A DNA stretch of 64,000 nucleotides, taken from Platerodrilus igneus (Eukaryota; Arthropoda; Insecta; Coleoptera; Lycidae). The notes below the pieces were generated by a model. It made no database searches, was not told the origin of the DNA, and saw only the letters and a list, made by a program, of their open reading frames with translations. The translations under genes were made by a program, and so were the position numbers. Each line of letters begins with the position of its first letter. Within the stretch, counting starts at the first letter, position 1. Positions 22,669-35,123 of this stretch are shown piece after piece. Location of the stretch: contig JARFIW010000999.1 of assembly GCA_036346225.1 (NCBI GenBank), positions 3,455,001 through 3,519,000 of the forward strand, written 5' to 3'.

Positions 22669-23094
22669 TGACAAAATGGAACAAAGGAAACATTGCCAGG
22701 TGCATACTTTGAACTAAACGAAATAGGGTGTGTCGATCGAGCTAGTGCACGCACTCGAAAAAACTATTTTAAATGACAGCATTCTTAAAAGAATACCGCA
22801 TTGTTCATTAATCACTTTTTTATCCTTTGCTTATAAAATATATTCCTTGATTAACAAAATGACCTTTTCTCGATTATTTAAATCCTTTAATTAAATCTAA
22901 CTTTCAAACTAAGACTCTTGTATTCAAAAAACCTTGTAAGGGACAGGCAACACTATTACAGGTAAACAAAACATCTGAACTACAACCCCTAGGTGACAGC
23001 GAGAAGTTCAATATAAATTCGGTTTGGATGTCTTGATCGTATAACGCTGATGAGTTCAAACACCGCATAATAACTTCTAAGCCCGTTACAGCTA
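22669..23094. other. No feature seen
   Basis: AT-rich, unique, no reading frame apart from a repeat-derived one. Confidence 0.4.
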
Positions 23095-23245
23095 TGAAAA
23101 GTGCTTCAACAACAAAGATAAAGTTATAAAACTTGTTGAAAGTTTCCACTCCAAGCTCAAGGCTCAAGTAGAAAATTTAAATAAATCGAGCTTCAGCGCC
23201 ATAAAAATGCCACAAGCTTCGGATCTACAAGTTCTAAACAGTTTG
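23095..23245 (-). repeat. Dispersed repeat, copy 2
   Basis: Reverse complement of the block at 18150-18297. The 87-codon minus frame starting at 23167 lies in it and in its flank; homology at DNA level with a non-coding copy argues against a gene. Confidence 0.6.
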
Positions 23246-23923
23246 TTTGATTAGGGAAAGTTGCATCGTTCGATTGCTGGAGATTTCTATTGCTTCAAAC
23301 AATTGAAGTTGATGTGTAAAATAGATGCAGCAAGTTACTCTTTTGGTTTCAACAAATTTTTCAAGAGAATTTAAAATATTTAAAGTTTGTGCTATTTTAC
23401 TGTGTAACATGAAAAATTGTTTTTACGATAGATAAAAAGCATTAACAAACACGATAAGCTTGCTCGAACAAATAAACTACGCCGTGGATCGGTTCGCTAC
23501 AGTCGCGACGGGAGTGGGTTGATGGGGAGGGGGAGAGAGTAAAGTAAAATAGTGAGAATTGTCGTTAATTCAGGTAATACTAATTAGTACCACCTTTATT
23601 TTAATTGGATTCATAGTCTTTATGGAGTACTGAAAAATAAGGAAAACTTCGTATTCCCGAATGGGAAACCTGCTACGTACATTGACGCAGCCTAAAAGAC
23701 AAAGAAAAGGATGCCCATGCTCAGTTGGCGAGTCGACGTGGTATTATAAATACCAAAAAAATATAATTATGAAGGACAGCCTGAAATAAAAATAAGAAGT
23801 TAACAAAACGTATTAATACATATAATTAATCTACATGACATTTAAATGGACATAGCATAGTAGTATAACCAGCAAACCAAAAAAAAAACCACAAACAAAG
23901 CACTAGAGCCTCCCTTTTATATA

Positions 23924-23925
<2 letters not shown>

Positions 23926-23977
<52 letters not shown>
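23926..23977. repeat. (TA)n microsatellite
   Basis: About 50 bp of TA with one interruption, directly left of the foldback cluster. Confidence 0.95.
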
Positions 23978-23980
<3 letters not shown>

Positions 23981-24064
23981 TTAAGATGAAATGAAAACCC
24001 AACTTTGTATTTAAAGTTGAATTACCATTTCAAATCGAACTGGTAATTGAAAACCGCTAAAGAA

Positions 24065-24137
24065 CAGCCACAGCAGGATTTGAACCTGCGACCATTGATT
24101 TGCCGGATCAACGCTCTACCAACTGAGCTATGCAGCT
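24065..24137 (-). tRNA. tRNA-like sequence (Ala GGC by position), probably a pseudogene or SINE head
   Basis: The minus strand folds as a full cloverleaf. The acceptor arm AGCTGCA/TGTGGCT pairs over 7 bp with two G-T pairs; T8-A9 follow; the D arm is GCTC...GAGC, the anticodon stem TTGAT/ATCAA, the T arm GCAGG-TTCAAAT-CCTGC. A box (TAGCTCAGTTGG) and B box (GGTTCAAATCC) are good. The anticodon loop is CCGGCAA, which puts GGC at 34-36 but gives C instead of the near-universal U at position 33. That fault, and its place inside a foldback of repeats flanked by (TA)n, favour a SINE head or pseudogene over a working tRNA. Confidence 0.7.
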
Positions 24138-24242
24138 GATTGGCTAGAGTGTGTTAATTTATACTACTGAAGCTTGTTCTCTTTTCGATTTTCAATTACG
24201 TCTTGCATTTAAGGAAATTGAATCTAGTTATATACATAATTC

Positions 24243-24540
24243 ATGTACTAATAACTTGATCATCCCATTTTTGCAACGTTCGGATAATACAAACATGTAA
24301 TTATATTATTATTAATAGAGAAGAATAATCCACATTTGGAATGCAAATGAATGCTTAATATATATTAATAGTTATTAAGATGAAATGAAAGTTGAATTAC
24401 CATTTCAAATCGAACTGGTAATGGGATGATCAAGTTATTAGTACATGAATTAAATACAAAGTTGGGTTTTCATTTCATCTTAATAACTATTAATATATAT
24501 TAAGCATTCATTTGCATTCCAAATGTGGATTATTCTTCTC

Positions 24541-24544
<4 letters not shown>
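24243..24544. repeat. Foldback element with a perfect 77-bp inverted repeat
   Basis: 24314-24390 and 24468-24544 are exact reverse complements over 77 bp with a 77-bp loop. A second exact pair of 27 bp links 24243-24269 and 24421-24447, and a third of about 21 bp links the start of the cluster (GAAAACCCAACTTTG near 23988) with 24450-24471. The right arm runs into the next TA tract. No transposase is present. Confidence 0.9.

Positions 24545-24571
<27 letters not shown>
24545..24571. repeat. (TA)n microsatellite at a repeat junction
   Basis: Joins the foldback arm to the left end of the B repeat. Confidence 0.95.
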
Positions 24572-24574
<3 letters not shown>

Positions 24575-26565
24575 CTCAAATTTGGACCAAAGTAGAAAAT
24601 TAATTAACGACAGCAAATAATTTTAATCACCGTGTATAAAGAAGCTTTAGATACTAATACGCTTCATTTAAAGGCATATTGGATAAATTCGTCATTTACT
24701 TCTAAACATAGGGTTTATATTGTTTAGATAATGTTAAACACCATGTATATCAAAGCAGTGGAAAATAGTACGCTTAATTAAAGGCCTACTGTGTAGATTT
24801 AAATCATTCAATTAGAATGTAGGGTTTGTATAGAATTTCATTAGATAATACGCGTTATTAAAACCGTGGAGCATAAAAATTTATTCGTTTCATTAAAAAT
24901 AAGGGATTTAAATTATTCACTAGACGCTTTCTATAAAAAGAAGCAGATTTAAAATGTGCAATTTGTATGTAATTTAATCGTTCCAAGTACTAAAGCTAGC
25001 GAGAAATTATAAAGACGTGGGGAAATTATATAAAAGCCTTAAGCGTATTAGAACAAGGAACACCTGCAAAGATAACGATGTATATGATAGTCGATAAGCT
25101 CCAAGCTATATGAGTGCAAGTAAGAAAGCGAGTTTGTGGTATAGAGATAAGCGAGATGGAATGCATTGGTAGTTAAATGAGGAGAAATGTGTAAAACAAG
25201 AGCACAAGTTGTAGATAGAATAAACATACTAGATTGGCGGTTAAGGTTGAAATAAGATGCAAACAGGAGAGGTGGAAACATAACAATTTCTATGTAAAAT
25301 TAATTAGTTGTTCTCGGACGTGTTGCGAGACGAGTTCAAATTTCAGTAGAATCATTGTGCCGAGCCATCGGAAGGGAAAATAGAATGCTAATTTCTTAAA
25401 ATCGTCCGTCGCGGGACAAATTTGACTTACAAGCGAGCCATTATATAAACCCGTGCTGATAGGAGTTTAGCTCTCTTTTATTTTTGATTTTATGCGATAC
25501 TTCAAACAGTTTTGCTCTTTATTTTTTGATTTTATTCGATACGTCCAGCAGAATAGATAGTGATTACGTGCTACTATAACAGTTATTATGCATTAGTGCA
25601 CTTAGAGAAGATAAAATAAAGGTAATAAAGTCTAGTCATATTTGCGGGTATTACTGTACCAATTATCCAAATTAGTAACGATCAATAAATAAATAGAAGT
25701 ATGCAGTTTTGGGTAAAGCGTGAAAAAATTATGAATTTCAGTGCTATTTTTCGGGGGTGTTAGTAATCAAATGTTATTCGTAAACGTGATTCGATCCACA
25801 AAACAAGATTTAGATATACATAGATGAAGTCCTGAGAAGCCCTGAAACCTTTTTAGACGAATGGTGGTGTAGAAAAATTTTAAAGGCGATCAGAAATCCA
25901 AAGACGTAAACATAAACCAGCTAAAATGGTGGGATTAGCAAGGACGATGTACATTGGAGCCACGAGTGCAGTAACCTTCAGGTAACTTATGCATTGTTGT
26001 TCGATCTTTGATGTTTTGGTGTGTGTTGAATATCTTTATAATTTGTTTGATAAAGATGGACAGTAGTAAATTTGTATAAACAACAAATTTTGAATTTTAA
26101 GGTAAAATTTTCTTGTATAAGTAGAAAGGAGTATTTATCAGGTTTATGTTTTTGATTATGATGAAAATTTGGGTCTGTCTTTGAGCTCAATTAGACTAAC
26201 CTGTTAAGTTAACGTAAAGGGGTGGGAGATGCTCCCTTTTATTTAGACTCAAGTCTGCAAATATTGTTAACTTAATTAGTATGCATCCTACAAGGACTCT
26301 AATTCCGGATGCAAATTAAAATGAGGACAAATATGAACTTGAAATTTTATGATGCTGAAATTTATGCTGAAATTTAATTTTGAAATTTTAATGTATTGTG
26401 AATATTAGTGTAAATAGAGTTAAGGTTGATGTTTGTGGTAGGAATGTGTGTTTTTTTTATGAATGAGGATGCAAGTTTTAACTAGGTGAACAGCCGAGGC
26501 GGAAGGATTTAAGAGGCGATATTCGAATATCAGAGGAGATTTCACCGTAGTAACAAGAATCACAG

Positions 26566-26567
<2 letters not shown>
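24572..26567 (+). repeat. B-family LTR-like repeat, about 2.0 kb
   Basis: Left end ACTCAAATTTGGACC, right end AATCACAGCA, both at TA tracts. TATATAAAC at 25443, AGCTCTCTTTT about 35 bp later, splice-donor-like CCTTCAG|GTAACT at 25981/25982. The same order as in family A, with which it shares blocks such as TTTTTCGGGGGTGTTA and ACGAGTGCAGTAACCTTCAG. The upstream part holds a degenerate internal duplication (TACGCTT.ATT.AAAGGC near 24660 and 24767). Confidence 0.6.
25443..25451 (+). promoter_or_regulatory. TATA box of the B-family repeat
   Basis: TATATAAAC at the position equivalent to the A-family box, followed by the shared AGCTCTCTT start-site-like context. Confidence 0.55.

Positions 26568-26607
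<40 letters not shown>
26568..26607. repeat. (TA)n microsatellite at a repeat junction
   Basis: Joins the CACAGCA end of B to the left end of C. Confidence 0.95.
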
Positions 26608-26614
<7 letters not shown>

Positions 26615-28631
26615 GTTTTTATATTGTTAGAAATAAAAATAAACGCAGCAATTTCAAAACACCCTGTATAAAGAAACAAATAGAAATTACATGCGAAATT
26701 TATATTAATTAATTCAATTTTTAAGTAACGGGTATTAAACATAGTGTACAAATAAGAATTAATATTTAAAAGCTTTGCTAAAAATTAAATGGTAGAAGTC
26801 AATGTCATTCATTATTAATTTAATTAGAGTTAATTGAACAATTAGAGCCTGTGAAAACCCAAGGCAAAACGCATTGGTAATAAACGGCTAAAAGGAGGAT
26901 AAAATACCATGAAACGAAGCTCGGAGAATTATATTTAAAACGTTCATTAGGAGCGAACACCTGCAAACTTTTAAATGTCACGTTCTAATAAATTTGAGCA
27001 AATAAACATGCAGATTTGACGTATATTGGAGACGGGTGAATGCTTTAGCAGGAAATACAAAACGCTTTATTTAAAAGTCACGTCGCGAGTCCACGTGGGT
27101 TTAGATAGCCGATAGTAAAAATATCGATTTGTACCACTCAGACCAGATTAGAAAGGGACGGATAAAACGCGTAAAGCAGAGACACTGATAATAAGGAGGG
27201 ATTTGTGAAGCGTCACTGGGTCTACGATTGGTTGAAATGTTTAGTCTAGTTTAAAACGAGCAAGAGCGTAGTGTAGCGTATTATTCGGGAAATTTAATAA
27301 CGAGGTATTCAAATTCGTGGAGTAAGAATGGGGTTGAGTGCAAATTTGCGAGAATATGTGGTGTTAACAAGTGGATTTCGGATGAAAGGCAGCCAGGAGG
27401 TGGCGGCCTAAGAGTATAAATGATTTTAGAGAACGTGGTAGGGCCCCTTACGTTTTCGACCGCTCAAACGAACATATCGCAGTAACACGAGTTGTAAGTA
27501 TTACAAAATCAATTTAATTTATTACAAGGTGATATTCTCGTAATTAAAAACGCGGTTAAGTATGCCGAAATTATTTTTAATCGAGATATTATCTTCAATT
27601 ATAAACAACTGGTGTCGCGCTTTAAATAACGTGGTTCGAAGCATTTAAATTAAAGAAGAAATAATTGCAAATGGAATTTGGAATTGGTTACACCAGGGAG
27701 GCCGCGTTTGCAGTTCAATTGAGATGGAGTTTTTCTAGTCACCGCTAGAAACGACCTGCAGAACGGACAGAAGAAAGAGACGGCAACATCCTCAAAGCAG
27801 AGATCTACTATAAACTTTCCAGGTAACGATTTGATTTGTGACTTTTTAAACTGTGGATATTAGGAGAATGTTAGCGTGAAATTTCAAGGTAGTGTGTATT
27901 AATTACGTATTGAACGTAATAAGTGTAAAACTTTATTATGGTAGTTAACTGACAAGTTGAAGGTTGCTATAAAGCTTTTAAACGTTCCATCAGAACATAA
28001 AATTTTTTTGTAAAGAGTACATGGCTTTGTTTTGTTATTTGTTTTAAAAGTATGCAAATGCATAATTACTGGGTATTCTGAGCTCATCCTACCCCAGAGT
28101 TTATTTAAAGTAAAATGAATAAATAAATTATAAAGAGGGATTTTATAGAAGGTATTATTCAAGGCCCATTTACTACGTGTATAATTTCTGTGTTTAATGA
28201 TTTAAAAATAAAATACTGGACATTATGAAATAAGGTTTTTCTGAAGTGTAACGGAATTAATGGAATATGAACATTATTGCATTTCATGTGTAAATAGTTA
28301 GAAATAAAAGCTTGTATGTTGATTATATTTGAGGTTTTATTGCTAGAGTGTGTGTATGATTAAGAATATGCGAGTGAATTTAGGTACCCAAGAGAAGATC
28401 CGAATGAGCTAGCCGGAAGCAGTTGAAGAAGGCCGTTCAACCGAGGAGAAAAGGAAAACGGGTAAGGATAATTTTTTTTTATTAGGAAATTTTTGAAAAT
28501 TTTGTTTATTGTCGAATATGAAAATTTATAAAATTTTTGAATATATTTTTGTATCGTAATTGCTTACCCGAGATCCACGGCATAAATTTGACACCCAATT
28601 CGTGAGGCTCGATTAAATTTAGGATAAACGG

Positions 28632-28632
<1 letters not shown>
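26608..28632 (+). repeat. C-family LTR-like repeat, about 2.0 kb
   Basis: Left end TATAGTGGTTTTTATATTG, then CACCCTGTATAAAG. TATAAATG at about 27415, splice-donor-like TTTCCAG|GTAACG at 27832/27833, PBS-like TGACACCCAATTCGTGAGGC at 28589-28608 preceded by GGCATAAATT, end at GGATAAACGGCA before a TA tract. The inverted copy is 29070-31077. Confidence 0.6.
28589..28608 (+). other. Primer-binding-site-like motif in the C repeat
   Basis: TGACACCCAATTCGTGAGGC, 25 bp before the right end of the repeat; same context (GCATAAATT before it, CTCGATT after it) as in other families. Confidence 0.5.

Positions 28633-28664
<32 letters not shown>
28633..28664. repeat. (TA)n microsatellite inside the C cluster
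   Basis: Separates the full C copy from a partial direct copy. Confidence 0.95.
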
Positions 28665-28666
<2 letters not shown>

Positions 28667-29023
28667 CAGTTAAAGAAGGCCATTCAACCGAGGAAGAGAG
28701 GAAAACGGGTAAGCAATATCTTTTTGATTTATTTAAATTTTTGGAAATTTTTCTATTTTGAAAATTTTATATTATTTTTGAAATATTTATTTGTTTTATA
28801 AGTATGCAAATGCATAATTACTGGGTATTCTGAGCTCATCCTACCCCAGAGTTTATTTAAAGTAAAATGAATAAATAAATTATAAAGAAAGATTTTATAG
28901 AAGGTATTATTCAAGGCCCATTTACTCCGTGTATAGTTTTTGTGTTTAATGATTTAAAAATAAAATACTGGACATTATGAAATAAGGTTTTACTGAAGTG
29001 TAACGGAGTTACAGAGTTCCACG

Positions 29024-29026
<3 letters not shown>
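28665..29026 (+). repeat. Partial C-family copy (3' part), direct orientation
   Basis: Repeats 28040-28260 nearly base for base (GCAAATGCATAATTACTGGGTATTCTGAGCTC... to AATAAGGTTTT.CTGAAGTGTAACGGA), preceded by the CAGTTGAAGAAGGCC-type block also found at 28420. A late internal duplication or second insertion. Confidence 0.8.
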
Positions 29027-29071
<45 letters not shown>

Positions 29072-29084
29072 CCGTGGAACTCTG
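29012..29084. repeat. (TA)n tract framed by an exact 15-bp inverted repeat
   Basis: CAGAGTTCCACGGAA at 29012-29026 and its exact reverse complement at 29070-29084 frame about 43 bp of TA. Here C-family copies meet tail to tail. Confidence 0.9.
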
Positions 29085-31070
29085 GTAAATACTTACCAAC
29101 CATAAATATTTCGAAAATAATATAAAATATAAATAAAATATAATACAAAATAGAAAAATTTCCAAAAATTTAAATAAATCAAAAAAGATATTGCTTACAC
29201 GTTTTCCTCTCTTCCTCGGTTGAATGGCCTTCTTTAACTGCTTCTGGCTAGCTCATTAGGACCTCCTTTTGGATAGCTATATTCATTCATAAATCCTATC
29301 ATTCACGCACACGCCCAATAAAACCACAAAATACAACAAACATAACAATCTTTTATTTATTCCTATTTACAAATGCAATTCATTATTATTTTATTGTTCC
29401 CGTTACACTTCAGTAAATTTTACTCTATTATTTTGTCCTGTATTTAATTTTAAAATCATCAAACACATAAAATGTACTGGGAGTAAATGGACCTTGAATA
29501 ATACCTTCTCTAAAATTCCTTCATTATAATTTATTTATTTATTTTAATACTCTAAGTAAACTGTGGGATATGGCGAGCTCATAATAACCCAATTAATGTA
29601 TGCCCTTCACTTTGCATACTATAAAACTAAACAAAAACAAAGCCATGCACTTTTCACAAAATTTCACGTTCTGATGGAACGTTTAAAAGCTTTCTAGACA
29701 CCTTCAATTTCTAGTTGAATACCGTAATAAAGTTATGTACACATATTCTGTTCAATACGTAAATAATTCACACTACCTTAGAAAACACTCTCATACGCCA
29801 CCACAATATTTACAGTTATAGGAATCTCAATTTTAAATCGTTACCTGGAATTTCTAGAAGATCTTCGCTCTGTAGATGATGCCATGTAATTTTCTACCAG
29901 GTCTGCAGGCCGATTCTCTCAATTACTAGACGACTTCCATTTCAGTTGATCCGCCAACGCCTCCTTCTCGGTGTAACCAAATTCCAAATTTCATTTCACA
30001 GTAATCTACGTTACTTAATGTCCCGACACGAGTAGATTAAAAATTATAGGTGATACCTCTATTAAAATAAGTAATTTCGGCACATTAACCGCGTTTTAAT
30101 TACTTTAGAGGCTACCACTAAGCAATACACTTTCAATTATTTGTTAATACTTACAACTCATGTTTAACTTTCATATGTGCTTTCGGGACGATCGAAATAA
30201 TAAGGCACGCAGTTAAAAGACAAGAGAGCGAGTCCTAGTTCTCTAGAGTATTTATGTCTTTCAACTGTAACCCCTCCAGGCCCCCAGTTATCCGAAATCC
30301 CGTTCGCAACAACACATTCTCACAATTTTGCACTTAACCCCAATTTCAAATCTGCGAATTTCAATACCTTGTTATAAATTTTGAAGAATATCACGCTACA
30401 CTATCTTCGTGTCTATGTCAAGTCAAACTAAACTATCGACCAATCGTAGACTTAATGACGTTTCTTAAATCCCTCCTATTCTATTGTGGTCTCATGTTAT
30501 ACATTTTACTCGTTTCAGTCTAACCTTGCTTGAGTGGTTGAAAAATCGATATCCTTGTTTGTTCACTGTTTACACACGTGGACTGTCTGCGTGCGTTAAA
30601 TAACCCCCTCATTAGCATTTCCCGTGAATATAATCGACGGTTTATCCGACATTCTCTGTAACCATTTGTTATCTACACAATTTAAGCAGAACTTGACTTT
30701 TAGAAAAATACGCAGGTGTTCAATCGTAACATTTTAAATAACACTTCTCCGAGTTGGATATTCCACGTATTTTAACGCTCTTGATATATTTGTACGCTAG
30801 CCACGCATCTTACCTTGGTATTCTTGGGTTTTTAACTTATAATCGTTCAATTAAATTCAAATTATTTAATTAATTAATGGCATTGGCTTCTACCATTTAA
30901 TTTCTTTGCAAACCTTCTTAAATTTCATTAATTATTTATAAAATTTTGTTAATACCCGATACTTAAAAATGAATTAACTAATATAATTTTCGCACGTAAT
31001 TTCTGGTTGTTTGTTTATACAGGGTGTTTCGAAATTGTTTCGCTTATATTTATTTTTGATCTTTTAAAAC

Positions 31071-31077
<7 letters not shown>
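29070..31077 (-). repeat. C-family LTR-like repeat, inverted copy
   Basis: Reverse complement of 26608-29026 with 10-20 percent visible divergence. On the minus strand: end block CCACTATAATA at 31077, TATACAGGGTGTTTC at about 31017, TATA-like ATAAATAC near 30250, splice-donor-like TTCCAG|GTAACG at 29845/29844. Ends at the palindromic TA joint. Confidence 0.65.
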
Positions 31078-31105
<28 letters not shown>

Positions 31106-31233
31106 CAAGAAAACAAAAGTAATAAACCCTCCATTAAAATGGCGAGCTGCTAGGTCAACACCCTTCTGAAATAACAACAAACCAAGAAATTTAACACTAA
31201 ATACCACAGCTCTAAATCCTTATAGAATACCTC

Positions 31234-31273
<40 letters not shown>

Positions 31274-31276
31274 TGC
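31078..31276. repeat. Two (TA)n tracts around a 133-bp orphan segment
   Basis: TA at 31078-31105 and 31239-31268. The 133 bp between them match nothing else I can see in the window. Confidence 0.85.
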
Positions 31277-33000
31277 TGTGATAAAGGGTTGTTTAGGAGT
31301 GTATTGAGTAGTAAGGGTCGCGTAGTAACTGTAAATAGCAATGGGAATAAGAAAACTGCATTTATTTAGCAGGAAAATAAATAATTCGCACATTATGTAA
31401 ATAGCAAGCATTTAACCCCCTGTATATGGACCGTAATTAACTTTAATCAATGCCAGTAAGCATATCTTACAACAATAGAACGCGTATTCAGCAAAGAAAT
31501 AATCATACATGTAATTAAACTACGTTGAGGAGTGTTCAACACGTTATAAAATAAATACGCAGAAGATAAGATTAAACCTAATAAATCTTCATGCAATTAC
31601 GCTTGTAAGAAAGAAGGAACAATAAGCGCTTTGATAAGAAAACGCACTTTCAAAGATGAGTTTAAATAAATACATAAACGAAAACAGTACTCGTGTCACA
31701 TCATTTATTTTTGTACAATTCTCCAAAAGCTTTATCTACACAAAACAACAGACATAAGCTGAAAGTCCAGCAACGATAACAAGAACAAGGCGATCAAAGA
31801 TTGTAAAATAATAGTAAATAACAGCACGATAGGAAACTCCAAAATAGTTTCATCAGAAATCAGCTTACTAGAAATGTCCAGAACAAATATATTTGGTCGC
31901 AACAATTTGTAAGGCTGCTTGGAAAACCAATCAAAATGTAGAGGGCAAAAGCTATATAACACCCAGAGGTGATAATAGACAGTGCGTCTCAATTTGAAGC
32001 ACGTCGAATCCACAATACTCTTAATCAAATAATTACGCGTCAGATAAATAAATTTTATGTTATAGTAAAAAATAGTGCTGTGTAAGAATTGCGTTAAGAA
32101 TACATGAAGAACTTTTGCTGTTTTTGCAGAAAACAGCTTTTAATACACTTCTGGTCCACTTCTAGTCCAATTCTAGTCCACTTCTAATTCACAATCTTAA
32201 GACTGGTATTCAGAAATTCTAACTCACGACGATAAGTGGAATAATTCTAAATTCATAATCCTAAAAAACCTACGAATTCCAAGTGGTATTTAAGTGAAGA
32301 GGTCCAATGCGTATACAGAGAAATATAGGATAAATCACGAGGTAAATTTTGGAAACAAGGGGTAACCGTACTGGATTATTGGTTCAAACACACGTTAAGG
32401 AGTACAAAACAGAGCATTGGGTTTCGATTGAAGATAATAAGGGAGTGTTGATCCACAACTCGAAACAACTCATCAGGAGATCACAGGTCAAGGCTACCTA
32501 GTTTTAAGGAATCTTTTCAAAATTAAATTTTAACACTGAATATATTAATTTTCTCTAAAGCTTGTAAGGATTCAACAAGAATATTGAATACATTGAAACT
32601 TACGTAATAATCATAAAAAGGTCTTGAACGTTCCAGATTTTTTGTAAAAGGTGTCGTTTTTGGTGACTTTAAATTAAATTTAAAGGATATAAGTTTTGGG
32701 ATAAATAATCCATATAATATTGATTGATTGAAGGCTGTATTTAAATGATTACAAAAATTGTGAAGTGTAAATATTATTTCTTTCATTATATGAATATTGA
32801 TTGACTTCGTTTTATCAACTCAAACAGGTAACCATAAAGGGGTAAATGAAAATTAATCATCGTAACGTTGTGCACTCTGTGTAAATTAAAAAGGGCTAGC
32901 CATAGCATAATAAAAATTAGAACATTAGAGAAAAACACAGAGCGGTGACGTTCAGCTGGGTGTTTATTACATCGGCGTACGGCGTTACCTATATATTAAA
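31277..33000 (+). repeat. D-family LTR-like repeat, plus orientation
   Basis: Starts TGCTGTGATAAAGGGTTG. TATA GCTATATAACACC at 31951-31963, 680 bp in, matching the 734-760 bp seen in the other D copies. A donor-like GATCACAG|GTCAAGG lies at about 32487. The block ACCCCCTGTATATGG near 31417 and the GTTGTGCACTCTGTG block near 32860 tie it to 1088-2933. The 3' end is truncated near 33000 against family E. Confidence 0.55.
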
Positions 33001-35123
33001 ATTTCTGTAGTCGTCAAAAAAAAAATTCTCGCCCCACGGATTGGGCACCATAAAATTGCTATGAATAAAAATAAAAAAAATTTCTTACACTACCTTTGAA
33101 CGCCACCGTATTTCTGCACACCCTGGCTAGCTCAGCAATCGGCTTCTTCTTGAATACTTACCATCCTAAGTACCTTCGTTTCTCACAAACACGGTCAAAT
33201 GAAATTAACACTCAAACAATGCAACAAAACATACAACCTTTTTATATACACATATTAACAAGCTTTCATTATTAAAAACATATTTACACATTGGTACATA
33301 CAGTTTGATAAAAACTGTTACCATCTCAGTCATTAAATACTTTAAAATTTTGTGATTTTAATATATTTCAACAAATTTCTTTTAGACGAGTAGATGGGCC
33401 CGCCATGCAACCCTAGATTGATTTTATTCTGGTCTATTTTGAGCTCATTATAACCCAGGTCCTCTAAATGCTTTTAAACCTTGCATTTTTATTAAAAATA
33501 AATCTAAAAACCCGTTTACTTCTTACAACAACATATTAGATCATCAATAAACATTTTATTTCATCAATAAATCTTTTTAAATAATCAATATTAATTGTCC
33601 TGTACATATACCCCTTTAAATAAGTTTTTATGGTAATAAATACACCCCCAATAACTCAAAACACTCAAACACAAAATATCAGCACAAATGTTTAGGCAAA
33701 AAGCAGGAAATCAATTTTCTTTACCTGAAGTAAGCTTCGTCCCTCGTCACCTCTGAAGATGTGTACCAGAAACCCTCGTCGTTGTGTCCATATACTTAAC
33801 TGCCTGGATCCAACTGATCCCCACTATCCAAATCTCTGCAACCACCTTTAATATTCCACCCGGATACTTGTCTTGTCCAACTTTAACATTCACTACTACT
33901 ACACTTCATGCATACTAGTTTAGCTTTACAATTCGCTTAGCCAAGGAGCATCTCATCATTTGATGAATTGCGTAGTAACGACACCTTTTATAACTTTAGC
34001 AGCCACTCGTGCAAATCACTTTTAATACTTTTCCGGTACGTTACAACAACTAGCTCTACACATTTTAAAATAGGATGTTGTATGTTACTTTACCGAATAA
34101 ACAATAATTAGTACAACTTACGATCACGTACTAGCAATTACGTTAGAGATCTAAGCGCGATACAAGATCTAAGAGCAAGAGAGCAAGAGAGCTTTAATAA
34201 ATCTCTCGGAGTATTTATATGCTTTTCACTACCCACAAGGAACCTCTTTTCATCAAAAAGCTTATTTTTAAAATTAATTCTACAAATTTTGAGCGTAACG
34301 TCTGAAAAATTCCGAGATTATCATAATGTTACACTGAAATTCGTTTAATAACCTTAACGGACGCAAGCTTCTCAAAACTGGTAGCCCTAGACCAATGATA
34401 TCCCTTTCCCCCGTTATAACGCTCCACCTCTAATCTACCTTTCTCCGTTCCACACATATTTATTGTCTCTTTTAGAAACCCCTCTCAAGCTACAGAAAAT
34501 CGATATTATTGTTGGCCTTCACTTCTCCTTGTATTTTAGACGCGAGTTGAAACCAACGTTTTTTTATACGTTTCTCTATCTGTTTTACATTATAGATCGC
34601 TCATTTCACTTAATCTTCAAGGCACTTGTTGTTTTTAGCAGCTTGTCAAACCGACAGTTGCAAACAATTTTCTAGAATTTCGTGCCAACGTTCAATCGAA
34701 TTCTATGAACTTTACATTTAACTAACAGGTGTTTCTTCAAAGCAACTTGTTGTTTAAAATAACAATTCCGAGTTTATCCTCTTCTTAGGATTTGTAAAAC
34801 AAACATTTTCGTTTATTTAAATGGAAATATGCCTTTAAATTATTGATTTTCTATACTTGAAAGTTCAATTTCCTATCCCATGCGCTTGATTTAAAATTAT
34901 TACAATTAATTATGCGTATCCTTAAGTTTCTATGTACTTTAAAGCTTCTTTCCTTTATGCAATTTTAACATTCTAATTTAGAAATACAAAATATGTTAAT
35001 AACCGTCCCCTTTCACTATCTAAAATGATTAATTTGGCGCGTAACAAAATTGCTTCTATTTTCTATATACACAGTGTTTAAAATTTTATTATCTAGACCA
35101 ATTTAACCTATAATTCCACGACA

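Noticed and set aside
22357..22671. 104-codon plus frame rich in Ser, Leu and Pro
   Set aside because: It lies on the pyrimidine tract, where stop codons are rare for lack of A and G.
22904..23167. 87-codon minus frame that looks like a membrane segment (FNKFYNFIFVVEALFIAVTG), considered as a KCNQ exon
   Set aside because: It does not match KCNQ S1, S2 or S5, and the DNA is a copy of the dispersed repeat at 18150-18297, which is not open.
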